This document shows, piece by piece, positions 19,033 through 30,117 of a stretch of 64,000 nucleotides of DNA. Source of the DNA: Cerrena zonata (lineage: Eukaryota; Basidiomycota; Agaricomycetes; Polyporales; Cerrenaceae). How positions within the stretch are numbered: the stretch's first letter is position 1; each line of letters begins with the position of its first letter. The stretch covers positions 1-64,000 of the forward strand of contig JASBNA010000023.1 of NCBI GenBank assembly GCA_038087015.1, given 5' to 3'. The position numbers and the translations under genes are program-made. The notes under the pieces are model-generated. The model was not told where the DNA came from. It ran no database searches and worked only from the letters and a program-made list of their open reading frames with translations.

Positions 19033-20949
19033 TCATTTTCTATTTACACCAGCTTCAAGGTCGTCTGATTGTTGGCAATTTGCATCACGATTACCGGTAT
19101 AAACTTCATTTTGTTCATCTTGATCGTCTTTCTCTTCATCACTACCAAGATAAACTTCGTCATCTTTAGGGATTCTTTTATTAGTAGTGAATATAGAGGC
19201 AATAAAAGAAATGACGGAAAAAGCCAAACATAAATAAAACACGTTTTTAACTGCCTTCATGAATTGATCTATAACCAAATCTCTAGTAGAGCTCGGCAAG
19301 CTATTGATCAAAGTGGGTGTTTGTATCAAAGTTTTAGCATTAAGTTTACTTAAAATTTTATAATCTTTAGAATTTTTGTCAAGTCCTTTAATCATGGATG
19401 TTATGTAATTGCTACCAGTTGAAGTAAACATTAATTGGGCCAATGCAATACCGATTGCTGCACCAGCTTCTTTTGTGAAATTGAGGAATACAGTAGTAAT
19501 GATAAGAGACCCCTCAACATCATTAGGTGCATTCAATTGGGCCGATAAAGCAGAACTTTGAAACTGTAAACCGATTGACACACCAACAACAATCAATAAA
19601 CCTATTCTGTCTTTTGAAGAAGAATGTTGGTCTAGTAATAGTAGCAAAACGTTACCAATAATTCCTAAAGATGTAGATACCATAATTGGAATTTTAACGA
19701 ACCTTGAGTATCTCATGAAAATACCATTAAACATTGATGCAAGAGTGACGGATATAATTAAAGGTAATAAATCAATACCAGATTGGAAAGATGATGCATT
19801 GAAGATGACTTGGAAATAAACGGCCAAGTACGTTAATTCAGCCATGAAGAATGCAAAATTGAATGCAGCACAAGTGCAACACATAAATATTTGAGGAACT
19901 ATCACAACTTCTCTAATGAGTAAAGGAATTTTGGAAACAAAGAAGTTATAATAGGTGAAAATGACTAGAAGGATTCCACCTATGACGAAACAACAAATGA
20001 CGGCAGCCGACTTCCAAGGAAAGTCGACACCACCAAAAGTAATCCCAAGCAAGAGTAACACCAAACCGCCAGATAAAAGAACAGTTCCAATGTAGTCAAT
20101 TTTCTTTAATTTTTCAAGAATGTTACCCTTAGCTCTGGGAGGATTAAAGCCGAAGAGAAGGAAAATGAAAGATACACCACCAATCGGTAAATTTATATAA
20201 AAACACCATCTCCAGGTGACATGGGTACTAAACGCACCACCAATAAAGGGACCAATGACAGAAGCTACTGAAAAAGTCACACCTAATAAAGTCATTGACA
20301 AGGCTCTCTTAGAAATAGGAACGCTCTCACTAAGAATAACAATTACCATCGCTTGGACAGCACCTCCACCAACACCTTGAATGACCCGGCCACCTATCAA
20401 CATATTCATATTTTGAGCTAATGCTGCAATTAATGAACCAATCTCAAAAATCACAATGCCCACTAGAATGGTATTCTTTCTACCGAATGCAATCGAGATT
20501 TTCCCATAAGAAGGAGCCAAGCAGGCCATAGGTAGAAGAAACCCAGAAGTGAGCCATCCTATTTGTGAAAATGCATCGAACTTATTACCAACTTTTGTTA
20601 AGATTGTTGAAATGATGGTTTGGTCTAGAGCCACAATAAACAAGCTTGCAAAACAACTGAAAAGCGTGAAGACTAATCCCAAACCCTCAACGTATTGGTC
20701 AGTTGCTTTAGAACCATCACCAGCATTACTCTCGTAATACTTCTCTGTTTTCTTTGTCTTGAGGATTCCATCATCATTACCAGCATTAGCAGTGTTTGTC
20801 TGACCGGGCCCAATAAGAGTATTAGAGCTGTCCTGGTTGTTCAATCTAGTGGATGCAGCAGCGTCACTTTTCTCCATTTCATCGTTATTACTAGCGATCG
20901 TTAGCATAGGAGAGTCCTCAATACCGTCAGTTGCTTTCCTAGATGACAT
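19033..20949 (-). CDS. MFS transporter, DHA2 (14-TM drug:H+ antiporter) family
   Basis: 638 aa. A polar N-terminal tail of about 90 residues precedes around 14 hydrophobic segments. The first TM carries the DHA2 signature ALDQTIISTILTKVG. Motif A is between TM2 and TM3 (GKISIAFGRKNTIL) and motif C-like Gly-rich TM5 is GVTFSVASVIGPFIGGAF, followed by WRWCFYINLPIGG. The family includes the Vba basic amino-acid carriers of the vacuole and Azr1/Sge1-type plasma-membrane exporters; the substrate cannot be told from sequence. The C-terminal tail is acidic. No frame breaks. Confidence 0.88.
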   Translation of the reverse strand: MSSRKATDGIEDSPMLTIASNNDEMEKSDAAASTRLNNQDSSNTLIGPGQTNTANAGNDDGILKTKKTEKYYESNAGDGSKATDQYVEGLGLVFTLFSCFASLFIVALDQTIISTILTKVGNKFDAFSQIGWLTSGFLLPMACLAPSYGKISIAFGRKNTILVGIVIFEIGSLIAALAQNMNMLIGGRVIQGVGGGAVQAMVIVILSESVPISKRALSMTLLGVTFSVASVIGPFIGGAFSTHVTWRWCFYINLPIGGVSFIFLLFGFNPPRAKGNILEKLKKIDYIGTVLLSGGLVLLLLGITFGGVDFPWKSAAVICCFVIGGILLVIFTYYNFFVSKIPLLIREVVIVPQIFMCCTCAAFNFAFFMAELTYLAVYFQVIFNASSFQSGIDLLPLIISVTLASMFNGIFMRYSRFVKIPIMVSTSLGIIGNVLLLLLDQHSSSKDRIGLLIVVGVSIGLQFQSSALSAQLNAPNDVEGSLIITTVFLNFTKEAGAAIGIALAQLMFTSTGSNYITSMIKGLDKNSKDYKILSKLNAKTLIQTPTLINSLPSSTRDLVIDQFMKAVKNVFYLCLAFSVISFIASIFTTNKRIPKDDEVYLGSDEEKDDQDEQNEVYTGNRDANCQQSDDLEAGVNRK

Positions 20950-21985
20950 GATAATACAAATGTCGAAATAAACTGACCAAAAATAGGTAAAAAGAGTGGA
21001 AAAAACAAACTAAGCGATTGAAAATTCAATCTTGTTTCAACTATCGAGAAGTTTAAGGCATCTATTACTATTATAAGATGTCCTCTAACTGATCTTTAGC
21101 TGATAAATATATGGCAAAAGTTGAAAAAAGAAAAAAGAATGGAGTAACAGTCATTTTGCCGATTTCATTGTTTCCTGTGCGCAACTCGGACATCGATTTA
21201 TCAGAATTAGGTACGAGTAAACGGCTGTTGCATAATTTTCAAGACGATCGAAGTGTAATTGGCTGCAATTATGTGTCGGCCAACAGCCTAAGCCATGGGC
21301 CCTAAGAATATGTAACTTGCGGAATTTTTTCAAAACATATTGATATAAGTAAGTAGAATTTTTTCATTTGCAACTCAAACGATAAGCTGGAGGGCAGAGT
21401 AACCTGGGAGATCACCTTACGTGGAATGAAGTGATTAGTTTAAGTGACGGTGTGAATGATTGAAACAACAAGATGGTTTTTTGGATAATTTTTTATATTT
21501 TTGAATGGGTATTAATATACTTAAGACTCTATTGAGATAGAGATTGCAAAAAAGTCATGCTATAAAGAATAAACTAAATAATATACACGGAGAAGCTATA
21601 TCCTAAGGAACAATTGCAAATGCAAAGTTTTTGAGTTGAATGAGTCAAGAAAAGAATGAAAAAATCCAGGAAAGTATCACAATTATGATAAAATAAATAA
21701 GTAAAATAAAGTAGTAAAGAAATAAAATAGCGTAGATAGAATAATGTCAAATTTTTTGAAAAGTCCAAAAGGTGAATGGGAGATATATATATAAAAAGGA
21801 AAAAGTAAGAAAGAAATTAAAACCAGGCGTAATAAAAGAACCGACATAAGCACATTAATTATTAAATAGATATTCAGCAATTGGATTTTTCCATCTTTGA
21901 CTCATTTCAACTAGTATATTTTGATGGGATTAGGTATATATAACGAATTTTATGACTGGACAGTCATTGACTTGAAGAAAACAGA
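20950..21985. other. Intergenic region: DHA2 promoter and GPR1 3' side
   Basis: About 1.0 kb, strongly AT-rich in the right half. It holds the promoter of the DHA2 gene (minus strand) and the 3' untranslated side of GPR1. The small open frames are low complexity. I see no RNA gene or mobile element. Confidence 0.5.
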
Positions 21986-24311
21986 TTAAGGACCTTTTCT
22001 TAAGAATTCCAAGAAATCCATATCGTCATCATCTGAGGTGTCAGCGTTTGAAGCATAAGAGTTTCTGTGATCATTACGATTACCTGATAGTTGTTGACGC
22101 ATAGATGTGGTTCTTTTAGGGGTATCATTATTTGATCCTGAGTTGTTGTTTGGACTAGTGGGTGATGTAGGCTCATTATAAGTAGTACTAACTCCACCAC
22201 CGACTTTCTCTGTTGCTGGATCGAGTTTAATAAGCTAATGGCATTAGCAGTGGCAGAATTGGCAAAGACTTGGGAATGAGGTCTTGTAGATGTTTCATTA
22301 TTACTCTGAGGTGAATTATTGGTTGATTGGCCTTTATACCTCTTACCCTCGAATATAACCGGCTCGTTAGGATCAGCGATTGAAATATGTCTTGGTTTGT
22401 TGGCTTTATAAGCTGGTTGGGGAGCAGAAGGTTTACCATAATTAATATTATTAAACATTAAGTTTGGTTGATCATCTTTTGAACTACTTGAAGATGAAGA
22501 AACACCATTAACAGTGCTACCGTTACTTGAATTGCTTGCATCTCCACTAACTGGTTGATTTTTTTGATTTTTTTCACCAATTTGAGTTAATGAACTTAAA
22601 GAAGATCTTCTATCATTACCAAAATTCAAGGAAAACCCTTCAAAAGTAGTTCTAAAATCTTTTTCAGTTAAATCACCACTCAAAACATTTGAAAAATCAT
22701 GTTTACTTATAGCCGTATCACGATTAGCAATTTTTGTTGAATTACGATACGGGTCATTTTGAATGTTTTTGATCTCTTCAATCTTATTATTAAGATATTT
22801 AACTTGAAATTTAGTAATATTATCTTCGGTAGGGTAATTTCAAAAATGGTAATCTGAGCCAACTTAAATAATGTCTCCAACGAGGGTATTGATTAATATC
22901 TACTCCAAGACTTGCACTAATGGAATTTTTAGTTAATCTTGCACTTGTAGCGTCCGATTCATTATCATTTGAAGGAGCACCACCTCCAGAGGTATTCATA
23001 ACTATATTATCCATTTTACTTTGATGTTCTTTTTCAAAATTTTTCATAATTGTATATTCCCAAGGCTGTTCTCGATAGAAAAAGACCAAAGTATCAATGA
23101 ACCCATTAAAAGGTTGCATGAAAGCCCCCATACAATTTAACCAGTAAATTGGTTTATGATGTTGTTCATAATTGAATTGAGTACATTGTAGAATAAAGGG
23201 GAATAACCAAACGAAACAATATGCAAAGGGATAAATAAAGATTGATTTCATTTGTTTCTCAATAATTTTTTGCCTTTTCCTAAAATTTTCAAGATTAGCG
23301 GCTTGAATTTCTGGATCAAAAACTATATCTTCAGTATCAATATGAATATTACCGGTGCTTCCTTTTGCCTTTGGTTCTTTATTCGAGTTTCCTTTTACTT
23401 TTGAATCTTTAGAAGCAGAATTACCAAGATTATTATTACTATTAGTCTTATGAACTTCTTCATCAGGAATAATGAAATGGGGGAAAATATGATCTTTCAC
23501 TGTTGCCAAAAAATATTTAAGGGCCGAATAAAAGGAAGGTTTTTCCTGAGAGGCATTAGGATGAAGACCATTATGAAGTCTCAGTTTATGAATAGTGGTC
23601 CAAACCCCACCTAAAGTTTTAAATTCTCGTATGACATGGATATAGATAGCACCATAAACAGCAAAAATGATGATTACAATGATATATCTTGGGATCCAAG
23701 AAAGAACCAAACGAGACCATAAAGGTCTTTGGGGAAGATAACACCAACAGACATAAGGATAGTAGCCTTTACCATAACAGAAGGCCAAACTAGCCATAAT
23801 TGTTGGAATAAAGAAGGAAAGCCCGTATACCATAAAACGGTAACGATACAAACCACCTTCGGTACGATCTGAATTATGGACTTTAACCGTAAGGCCCGGT
23901 TTGAAAATCAAGAGGAACGTATGAACGGCAAAGGAAAGAATAGCAATATCAGCCCCTTCAATAGCAGTTACCGTGAAAAAACCCCACAATTTGACAAAAA
24001 CGATCATTATAGTAAGCCGTATATCGAGTCAAAACCCTCGAAGGATATAAAAGAAGAATACAGGCTTTCAACAAATCATAAAAAATCAAAAAAAAGATGA
24101 GCTGATGTCTGAAAACCAATCTTCTTGGATCTATGGCAAGAAACATATACATTGCTGCCACGCAAAAGACAATCGAAGCACAAGATGATGAAACTGCCAA
24201 AACTCTTTGTACAAAGCTACCATGTTCAGTGAATAAATCTTTCTGTTCTCTCTTAACAAACTCAGATGCCATCGATAGGGCAAATGATTTTATTTCTTCA
24301 GTTCCCGGCAT
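21986..24311 (-). CDS. GPR1: G-protein-coupled receptor Gpr1 (three frame breaks)
   Basis: Gpr1 is the plasma-membrane receptor that signals nutrients (glucose or methionine, depending on species) through Gpa2 to cAMP/PKA. About 774 aa from the ATG at 24311; the longer frame to 24344 begins only with TTG. The N-terminal half has TM1-TM5, including FCQIVGFF, TAIEGADIAILSFAVHTFLL and YRYRFMVYGLSFFIPTIMAS. A large Asn/Lys-rich third loop follows, then TM6-TM7 (SIFIYPFAYCFVWLFPFIL). The C-terminal cytosolic tail ends in an acidic DTSDDDDMDFLEFLRKGP motif, close to the end of Candida Gpr1. Breaks: an extra base at 23976-23985 (GGGG/TTTTTT), an extra base at 22832-22834, and a missing base at about 22205-22207. 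With these, the frame runs to the stop at 21986. Confidence 0.9.
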
Positions 24312-26042
24312 AGTATTATATCTTTGAAACTTTCCCACAAGCAAAAAAAAAAAAGAAGGGTATATTTATTTGATTAAAAACAAACCCCAAATAAGAAAAG
24401 AAACAACTCCTGTTAAAGTATAAAAGTATTGACTTCCACTTTCCTCTTTAATTCCCGCCTGTTTCCAAGCTTTAAAGAGACTATACTTCAATTGCTGAGA
24501 GAAAATGCCTGCGGATTAATAAGTTGGGAGGGTCACTTGTTGTGAAGTACGATCAAGTTCACCACTGGTCCGATGGTCAGCTCTAGGTATGGTTGATATG
24601 GAGATGTAGAATACCAGAGATGGTTGAATAAGATGAAAAAAGAAAAAAATTCAAAAGGAAAACCAATGAAAATAGACCCGAATATCCAAAGAGAAAAAAT
24701 TAGAATAAAAGTAGAAAGAAAAAAAAAAAAAAAAAAAAAAAACAGAAAAAAAAAAAGGTAAAATTCCAGGCGCACTATAAAGGAGATTGAAAAATGCCAT
24801 AACAAAGACACAATGTTAGGCCAGATACTTGATGAATGGAGCTGGCCAGTGCGGGCTCGTTTAGGAGCAGAGGCTTATGGGGGTCGTGGTGGTGGAACAA
24901 GGAGGGGAGGAACAAGAAGTAAAAGGGGGTTCTTTTTGGTGTTGGATATCGTCAATGGTTTATTGACGATACGGGGACCAATAAACAGAGAAGGTAAGAA
25001 GGACACGGATATTCAGGGATCGATGTCCAGGAAACCTACGGGCGGATTTAGAAGCCCAAGATGAAAACATCACAACGCAAAAGGCCACTAGACAGCGTCA
25101 AGTTATAGCGAAGTTGATATGACAAATCAATGCTTGTAGATAAAATCTCGGAGAGCATCCGGATATTTATTCAGCCGCTAGAATATGGTTGATGGAACCA
25201 TTGGGCTCGAAAAGGTAACCCATTGGGGTAAGACTGTCCTCGGGGCGCATTTCGACAAGATAATCAAGGTAGTATGTTCAAGTACTTTGTTTTATCCTGA
25301 TTCTGTCATAATCGTAATAGGAGAAGGTTATTTAAATGAAAATACTCAACAATAAAGACGAACAATTGTGTTCTTTTTCTTTATTTACTTAAATTGGTGT
25401 CTTATGCATATTCGAGCTTATCAACCAAGTACAAAATGCATATTTTGACTGAGTTCCACAATTTCGTTTTTAACGATGGAACTTCTTTTTATAGCACGAT
25501 CTGTTCATGCAGACACTTTGCTATTCTTGCAACCCGAGTGTTGTCGAATAACCAATAAACAAACCAAGAAACAAATCCCCAATAAGCTTTTGTTTAGACC
25601 TTGTATTTAAAGTTTTCGATGCTCGTGTAAAACCGTTAGAATTGAAAAACAAAAAAAAAAAAAACAAAAAAGAATCCTGGGCTCGTATTGAAGTTCCTGC
25701 GGAAACTCCTGCGGAAAATCGGAGCAGCTCAGGGAAGTGGCCCAAAACGGCAGTATCCCGGCAGAACCTCACCAGAGCGGCGAGTAAAACGCCCGAAGGG
25801 GAACAGCAGCAGAAACCCATGCACGAGTACCGAAGAACATTGACTATTTTCTGCTGAACAATAACGCATACCCCATTGGGGCCGAGCAACGGTTGTCCGG
25901 CAGCGGGCTGTCAAGATGAACAACCTCGAGTGGAGAGCAGAAGCGTGATAGAATCACATAATAGGTAACAGAATGACATAATAGCATGATGACAGACAAA
26001 ATGAAAAAATGACTACGAAATGAAAATGACTACAAAACGAAA

Positions 26043-26155
26043 GATGAAAGAGAAGAATGACAGAGAATAAAGAATGGAAGAGACTAAAGAATGAAAGAGA
26101 GTAAAGAATGGAAGAGAATAAAGAATGGAAGAGAATAAAGAATGGAAGAGAAGAA
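26043..26155. repeat. About 17-bp purine-rich tandem repeat
   Basis: Roughly six imperfect copies of AATGGAAGAGAATAAAG. The strand is almost pure purine over about 100 bp. It lies about 650 bp upstream of AGP2. Confidence 0.8.
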
Positions 26156-26277
26156 GACAAATGAAAGGTCAATGCAAATGACAAAAAATGACAGGCACAG
26201 GTGTCTTGGGATACCTTAATTATACTTTTCACAATAGCTACACAAAGGTTTATTTGGCTTAGCCCGACCACGGATCA

Positions 26278-26370
26278 TTTCCATCATCACATCTCACATC
26301 TCACAACTCATCACATCTCATCACATCTCATACCTCACATCTCACATCTCACATCTCATATCTCATCATG
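26278..26370. repeat. TCACATCTCA pyrimidine-rich tandem repeat
   Basis: About nine imperfect copies of a 5- and 10-bp unit (TCACATCTCA, CATCTCATCA). It begins about 120 bp after the purine repeat, so a polypurine array is followed by a largely pyrimidine array on the same strand. Confidence 0.8.
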
Positions 26371-26607
26371 TCCTTGATGATTTATTGTACACCAATTATT
26401 CATTTCTCCAGGTACCTGGAGGTTCCTCGGTAAAAAGGAGCTTGCGCGCCCCACTTTAATTTGATAAGCCAATCAAAGTATCTCAGTGAGGTAGTATAAT
26501 GGAACACTGTTACTTGTTGGAGTTTGTTGATCTGATCAATCGCATGTCGAGACGTATGTTCAGCATCTTCTGATATCAGGCTAGTTTGTCGGGTGCTTTT
26601 GGTAGGC

Positions 26608-26672
26608 TTCCAGATAATTTTGAGGCGAGTTCCAGGCGAGTTCCAGCTAATTTCCAGCTAATTTCCAGGCGA
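26608..26672. repeat. 11-bp tandem repeat TTCCAGNYNAN
   Basis: Five copies of TTCCAG followed by GCGAG, CTAAT or ATAAT, each 11 bp, ending in a T run. One-turn spacing puts every TTCCAG on the same helix face, about 130-200 bp upstream of AGP2. This could be a binding-site array. Confidence 0.75.
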
Positions 26673-26803
26673 TTTTTTTTTTTTTTTTTTTTTTGCTTTG
26701 CAGAAAATATTTCAAATTAGTCCAAGAAACAACTTTTGAAAATTTTCACTCATCGGTCAGATATTCCATCATTACTGATTCTTTATCCTAGTTTACAAGT
26801 GCC

Positions 26804-28654
26804 ATGAAGCTTTCCACGTTTCTCCACGATAATTTCGTACCCCATATACCGAAACCCCAGAGTCAAGATGAAAAAAATTTGTCACTCGCACCTAGTGAAA
26901 TACCCCAAGCAAAAGAACAGGCATCTTCGTTAGTGCAACCAATAGTGGTTGATGATATTTCTAAGGAAAAGTCGAATAAATATCCTGATTTCGATACAAA
27001 GTCGGTGAATTCATTACCCACATCATCTATAAATGGTGATAACCAACTACATCGGGCTTTAAAAGGTAGACATTTACAACTACTTGGTATTGGTGCTACT
27101 ATTGGTACTGGGCTTTTTGTCACTATTAGTAAAGCTTTGGTTTATGGTCCATTATCTTTATTTCTAGGTTTTGTTTTTTGGTCAATTCCAATTCTTTGTA
27201 TTACCGTATCAGTAGCTGAATATGTAATTTATTTACCAATAACTTCTCCCTTTGTTAGATTAGGCGGTAGATGTTGCGATACCGCTTTAGAAGTTATGAC
27301 TGCTTGGAATTTTTGGTTCTTATGCTGTGCTCAAATCCCTTTTGAAGTTGTTGGGGTGAATTCTGTTTTACATTTCTGGAGAGATGATTTTAGTCCTGCT
27401 ATTCCCTTAGCTATTCAAGTTGTCCTTTATTTCATCATTAATATCTTTGGAGTATCGGTTTATGGGGAAGTTGAATTTTGGTTAAGTTTGGGGAAAGTTA
27501 TTTTAGCCATTGGCTTGATTTTATTCACTTTCATTGTTATGGTTGGTGGTAATCCTCAACATGATGCTTTTGGTTTCAGATACTGGAATAATCCTGGCCC
27601 AATGAATTCAGTGTTTCCTTATGCTGATGCTTTGGTGACCCATCATGGCTCTTTGGCTCGTTTCCAAGGTTTCTTACAATGTGTGATTCAAGCTTGTTAT
27701 ACTTTTGCTGGTCCAGAATATATTTCATTGGTTGCGGCTGAAGTAGGCGGTGATGTTCGTAAAACTTTAAGATCAGCTTATTTACAAGTCTTCATTAGAT
27801 TATCAATTTTCTTCATTGGTGGTGCTCTTTGTGTGGGGATCTTGGTTCCTTATAATGATAAAACCCTTTTAGAAACTTTGGGTGCTAGTAAGCCTGGTGC
27901 TGGTAGCAGTCCTTATGTTATTGCAATGCAAAATTTGAATATTAAAGTATTACCTCATATAATGAATGCCTTATTGGTTACTGCTGCTTTCTCTGCTGGT
28001 AATTCATATACTTATTGTTCTTCTCGTACTCTATATGGTTTTGCCCTTGATGGTTTTGCTCCTAAATTCTTAACTGCTACTACTAAAACCGGTATTCCAA
28101 TTTATTGTGTACTCATCTCCTTATGTTGGGCTTTTCTTTCTTTCCTTCAATTAGGTGACGGTGCTCTGGAAGTTTTAAGCTGGATCATTAATATCATCAC
28201 TTCCTGTCAATTGATTAATTTCTTTATTTTATGTGTCGTTTATTTATTTTTCTACCGTGCTTTGAAAGCTCAGGGAATTGATAGATCAACCTTGCCTTTT
28301 GTTTCTTGGTTTCAACCGTATACTGCCATCTTTGGTGGGTTATCTGCATTTACCATGATTTTCGTTGCTAGTTATCAAGTTTTTGTTCCTGGAAATTGGG
28401 ATATTAAAACTTTCTTATTTTCATATCTTTTCATTTTCATTGATATTGCAATCTTTATCGGTTATAAACTTTGGCGTCGTACTAAATGGCGGGATCCAAA
28501 AGAAGTTGATTTGGTTACTGGTTTACGGGAAGTTGAAGAGCATGAAGAAAGATACTTTGATGAATTATTGAAACAACACAGATTAGATGATGAGGGCCAT
28601 GTTAAGGTTGCTTGGTGGAAAAGAGTACTCACTGTTTTATTTGGAAGTGATTGA
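26804..28654 (+). CDS. AGP2: Amino-acid permease family protein Agp2 (carnitine/polyamine uptake regulator)
   Basis: 616 aa amino-acid/polyamine permease of the YAT family. An 85-residue cytosolic N-terminus leads into HRALKGRHLQLLGIGATIGT, the YAT TM1 signature. About 12 TM segments follow. The distinctive stretch FVRLGGRCCDTALEVMTAWN, then CAQIPFEVVGVN and FGVSVYGEVEFWLSLGKVIL, then VMVGGNPQHDAFGFRYWN, matches Agp2 rather than general permeases. Agp2 is a plasma-membrane protein that imports or senses carnitine, spermidine and similar compounds and controls other transporters. The C-terminus (about 50 aa) is acidic and cytosolic. No frame breaks. Confidence 0.88.
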   Translation: MKLSTFLHDNFVPHIPKPQSQDEKNLSLAPSEIPQAKEQASSLVQPIVVDDISKEKSNKYPDFDTKSVNSLPTSSINGDNQLHRALKGRHLQLLGIGATIGTGLFVTISKALVYGPLSLFLGFVFWSIPILCITVSVAEYVIYLPITSPFVRLGGRCCDTALEVMTAWNFWFLCCAQIPFEVVGVNSVLHFWRDDFSPAIPLAIQVVLYFIINIFGVSVYGEVEFWLSLGKVILAIGLILFTFIVMVGGNPQHDAFGFRYWNNPGPMNSVFPYADALVTHHGSLARFQGFLQCVIQACYTFAGPEYISLVAAEVGGDVRKTLRSAYLQVFIRLSIFFIGGALCVGILVPYNDKTLLETLGASKPGAGSSPYVIAMQNLNIKVLPHIMNALLVTAAFSAGNSYTYCSSRTLYGFALDGFAPKFLTATTKTGIPIYCVLISLCWAFLSFLQLGDGALEVLSWIINIITSCQLINFFILCVVYLFFYRALKAQGIDRSTLPFVSWFQPYTAIFGGLSAFTMIFVASYQVFVPGNWDIKTFLFSYLFIFIDIAIFIGYKLWRRTKWRDPKEVDLVTGLREVEEHEERYFDELLKQHRLDDEGHVKVAWWKRVLTVLFGSD

Positions 28655-28935
28655 TTTACTTTCTTTCATTTTTATATTGCTATTTAGAAAACTATTTATT
28701 TCAAAAATTAAATTTTAATTCTTTTGCATTTTGAAAAAAATCTTCAAGTGTAAATCATTGTCAGTATTGATTTTTATTCAGCTGGCCCACAAATTCGAAA
28801 ACTAATATAATTTTGCATAAACTTAAACTATTGTACATTATTAGATTTATATCTATATACTTATATCACACTAGAACATATGCGATAAAGATTAGGGAAG
28901 CATGTTAGATTAATATAATATTAATGATACTATCA

Positions 28936-30117
28936 TTATTGTTGAGGTTTTAAAGGAGCATACAATACTTGTGTAACGTATTTTCTTTTGTATCTAACAA
29001 CCAGGGCCACGGCCAAGGTATTATGTTTGATACTTGTAGTAGCCAAATGATTTAAAACGACATGATTTGGAATTGGTAAAGCTCCCAGATTATTATCTTT
29101 ATCAGCAGAGTTAAAATTATTCAAAATGACATTTTCTAAATGAGGAGGTAATTGAGGAGGATGTAACCAAGCTTGTTGTTGACCACTTTGTTGTTTTGAT
29201 TGTTTATCAATTGCCATATAATACTGTTCCATGACTTTAGGGTCGGTGAATATTGGTGGTATATCATTTATGTAATTGAATTTTCTTTGAGAAAGTTCAC
29301 TATTATCCTCTTCATCGTGATATCTAGAATAACCACCACCCATATCATCATCATCATTAGTTAATCCCCAAGCAGAATCCAGTCGATGACGACTCATTGA
29401 AGATGCACGCAGACGGGATTGTTGAGATTGTTGTTGTTGTATTTCATGTTCTTCTTGTTCCCGTCTTTCCTGTTGCTCTTTTTCCTCTTGTTGTTTCATA
29501 TGAGCTTGAACATGATCTGGAGTAACCTCGGCGTAATTCACAAAATTACCCATTTGATCGGTAGCAGTTGGTAAGAAATCACTGAACCTTAATTCATTAT
29601 CAACTACAAATCTGAATCTGTGAGTTCCGACAGGCAATCCTAGAGTGATTGAAAAACTATCATCTGTTTGTTTAGCTAAACTAATCATTTTTCTCCAACC
29701 AGTGAAAGAACCAGTTACATAGACTTTTTCACCTCCTTGTACCCATTTTATATCAACGGGGATCGTAGTATTAGCATCCGGTAAAGGTGAATTTTGTGTT
29801 TGATTCTGATTTTGATTTTGGTTCTGGGTTTGACTTTGACTTTGACTTTGTTGGCTTTGGTCGGATTCTTCTTTTTGTTGTTTCAATTTTTCAACCTCAT
29901 CCTGAGGAGACTTATCAACAACCATTCCATCATCATTCTTTTCATCAACATTCATCGATTCGTTCTCATTGTCATCAGTAAGAATTATGGTGGAACGTCT
30001 TCTTTGAGGTGGTTGATCATTAAAAGTACCATTCCCATCACCACCAGCATTGGCACTGGATACATCAACCATAGACACATCTTTAGTGGCATCGGTTGAT
30101 GTTGGGGATGCAGACAT
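28936..30117 (-). CDS. GAL83: SNF1 kinase complex beta subunit (Gal83/Sip2 type)
   Basis: Beta subunits scaffold SNF1 alpha and gamma and direct the kinase to a location. 393 aa. A long polar N-terminus (1-115) includes a Gln/Ser/Asn tract (about 85-110). The glycogen-binding CBM48 domain is at about 118-205 (IPVDIKWVQGGEKVYVTGSF, TGWRKMI, LPVGTHRFRFVVDNELRFSD). A Gln/Glu coiled linker leads to the C-terminal ASC domain (about 280-393), which has PPIFTDPKVMEQYYMAID, LPPHLENVILN, PNHVVLNHLAT and the terminal RYKRKYVTQVLYAPL. The N-terminus is MSAS, without the myristoylated MG of Sip1/Sip2, so it is more like Gal83 or Candida Kis2. The symbol is by similarity; the paralogue assignment is open. 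Confidence 0.88.
   Translation of the reverse strand: MSASPTSTDATKDVSMVDVSSANAGGDGNGTFNDQPPQRRRSTIILTDDNENESMNVDEKNDDGMVVDKSPQDEVEKLKQQKEESDQSQQSQSQSQTQNQNQNQNQTQNSPLPDANTTIPVDIKWVQGGEKVYVTGSFTGWRKMISLAKQTDDSFSITLGLPVGTHRFRFVVDNELRFSDFLPTATDQMGNFVNYAEVTPDHVQAHMKQQEEKEQQERREQEEHEIQQQQSQQSRLRASSMSRHRLDSAWGLTNDDDDMGGGYSRYHDEEDNSELSQRKFNYINDIPPIFTDPKVMEQYYMAIDKQSKQQSGQQQAWLHPPQLPPHLENVILNNFNSADKDNNLGALPIPNHVVLNHLATTSIKHNTLAVALVVRYKRKYVTQVLYAPLKPQQ

Larger units (their letters stand above)
24312..26803. other. Long intergenic region between GPR1 and AGP2, repeat-rich
   Basis: About 2.5 kb between divergent genes, the longest gene-free stretch in the window. It holds homopolymer A runs (about 24721-24742, 25649-25664), three different short tandem repeats near AGP2 (separate entries), and a T run at about 26671-26694. 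The small open frames (24813-25064, 25521-25889, 25954-26271) are low complexity or lack any motif. A large regulatory region for AGP2 and/or GPR1 is the simplest reading. Confidence 0.5.

Noticed and set aside
24813..26271. Small open frames in the AGP2 upstream region
   Set aside because: Low complexity or no motif; they overlap homopolymers and tandem repeats.
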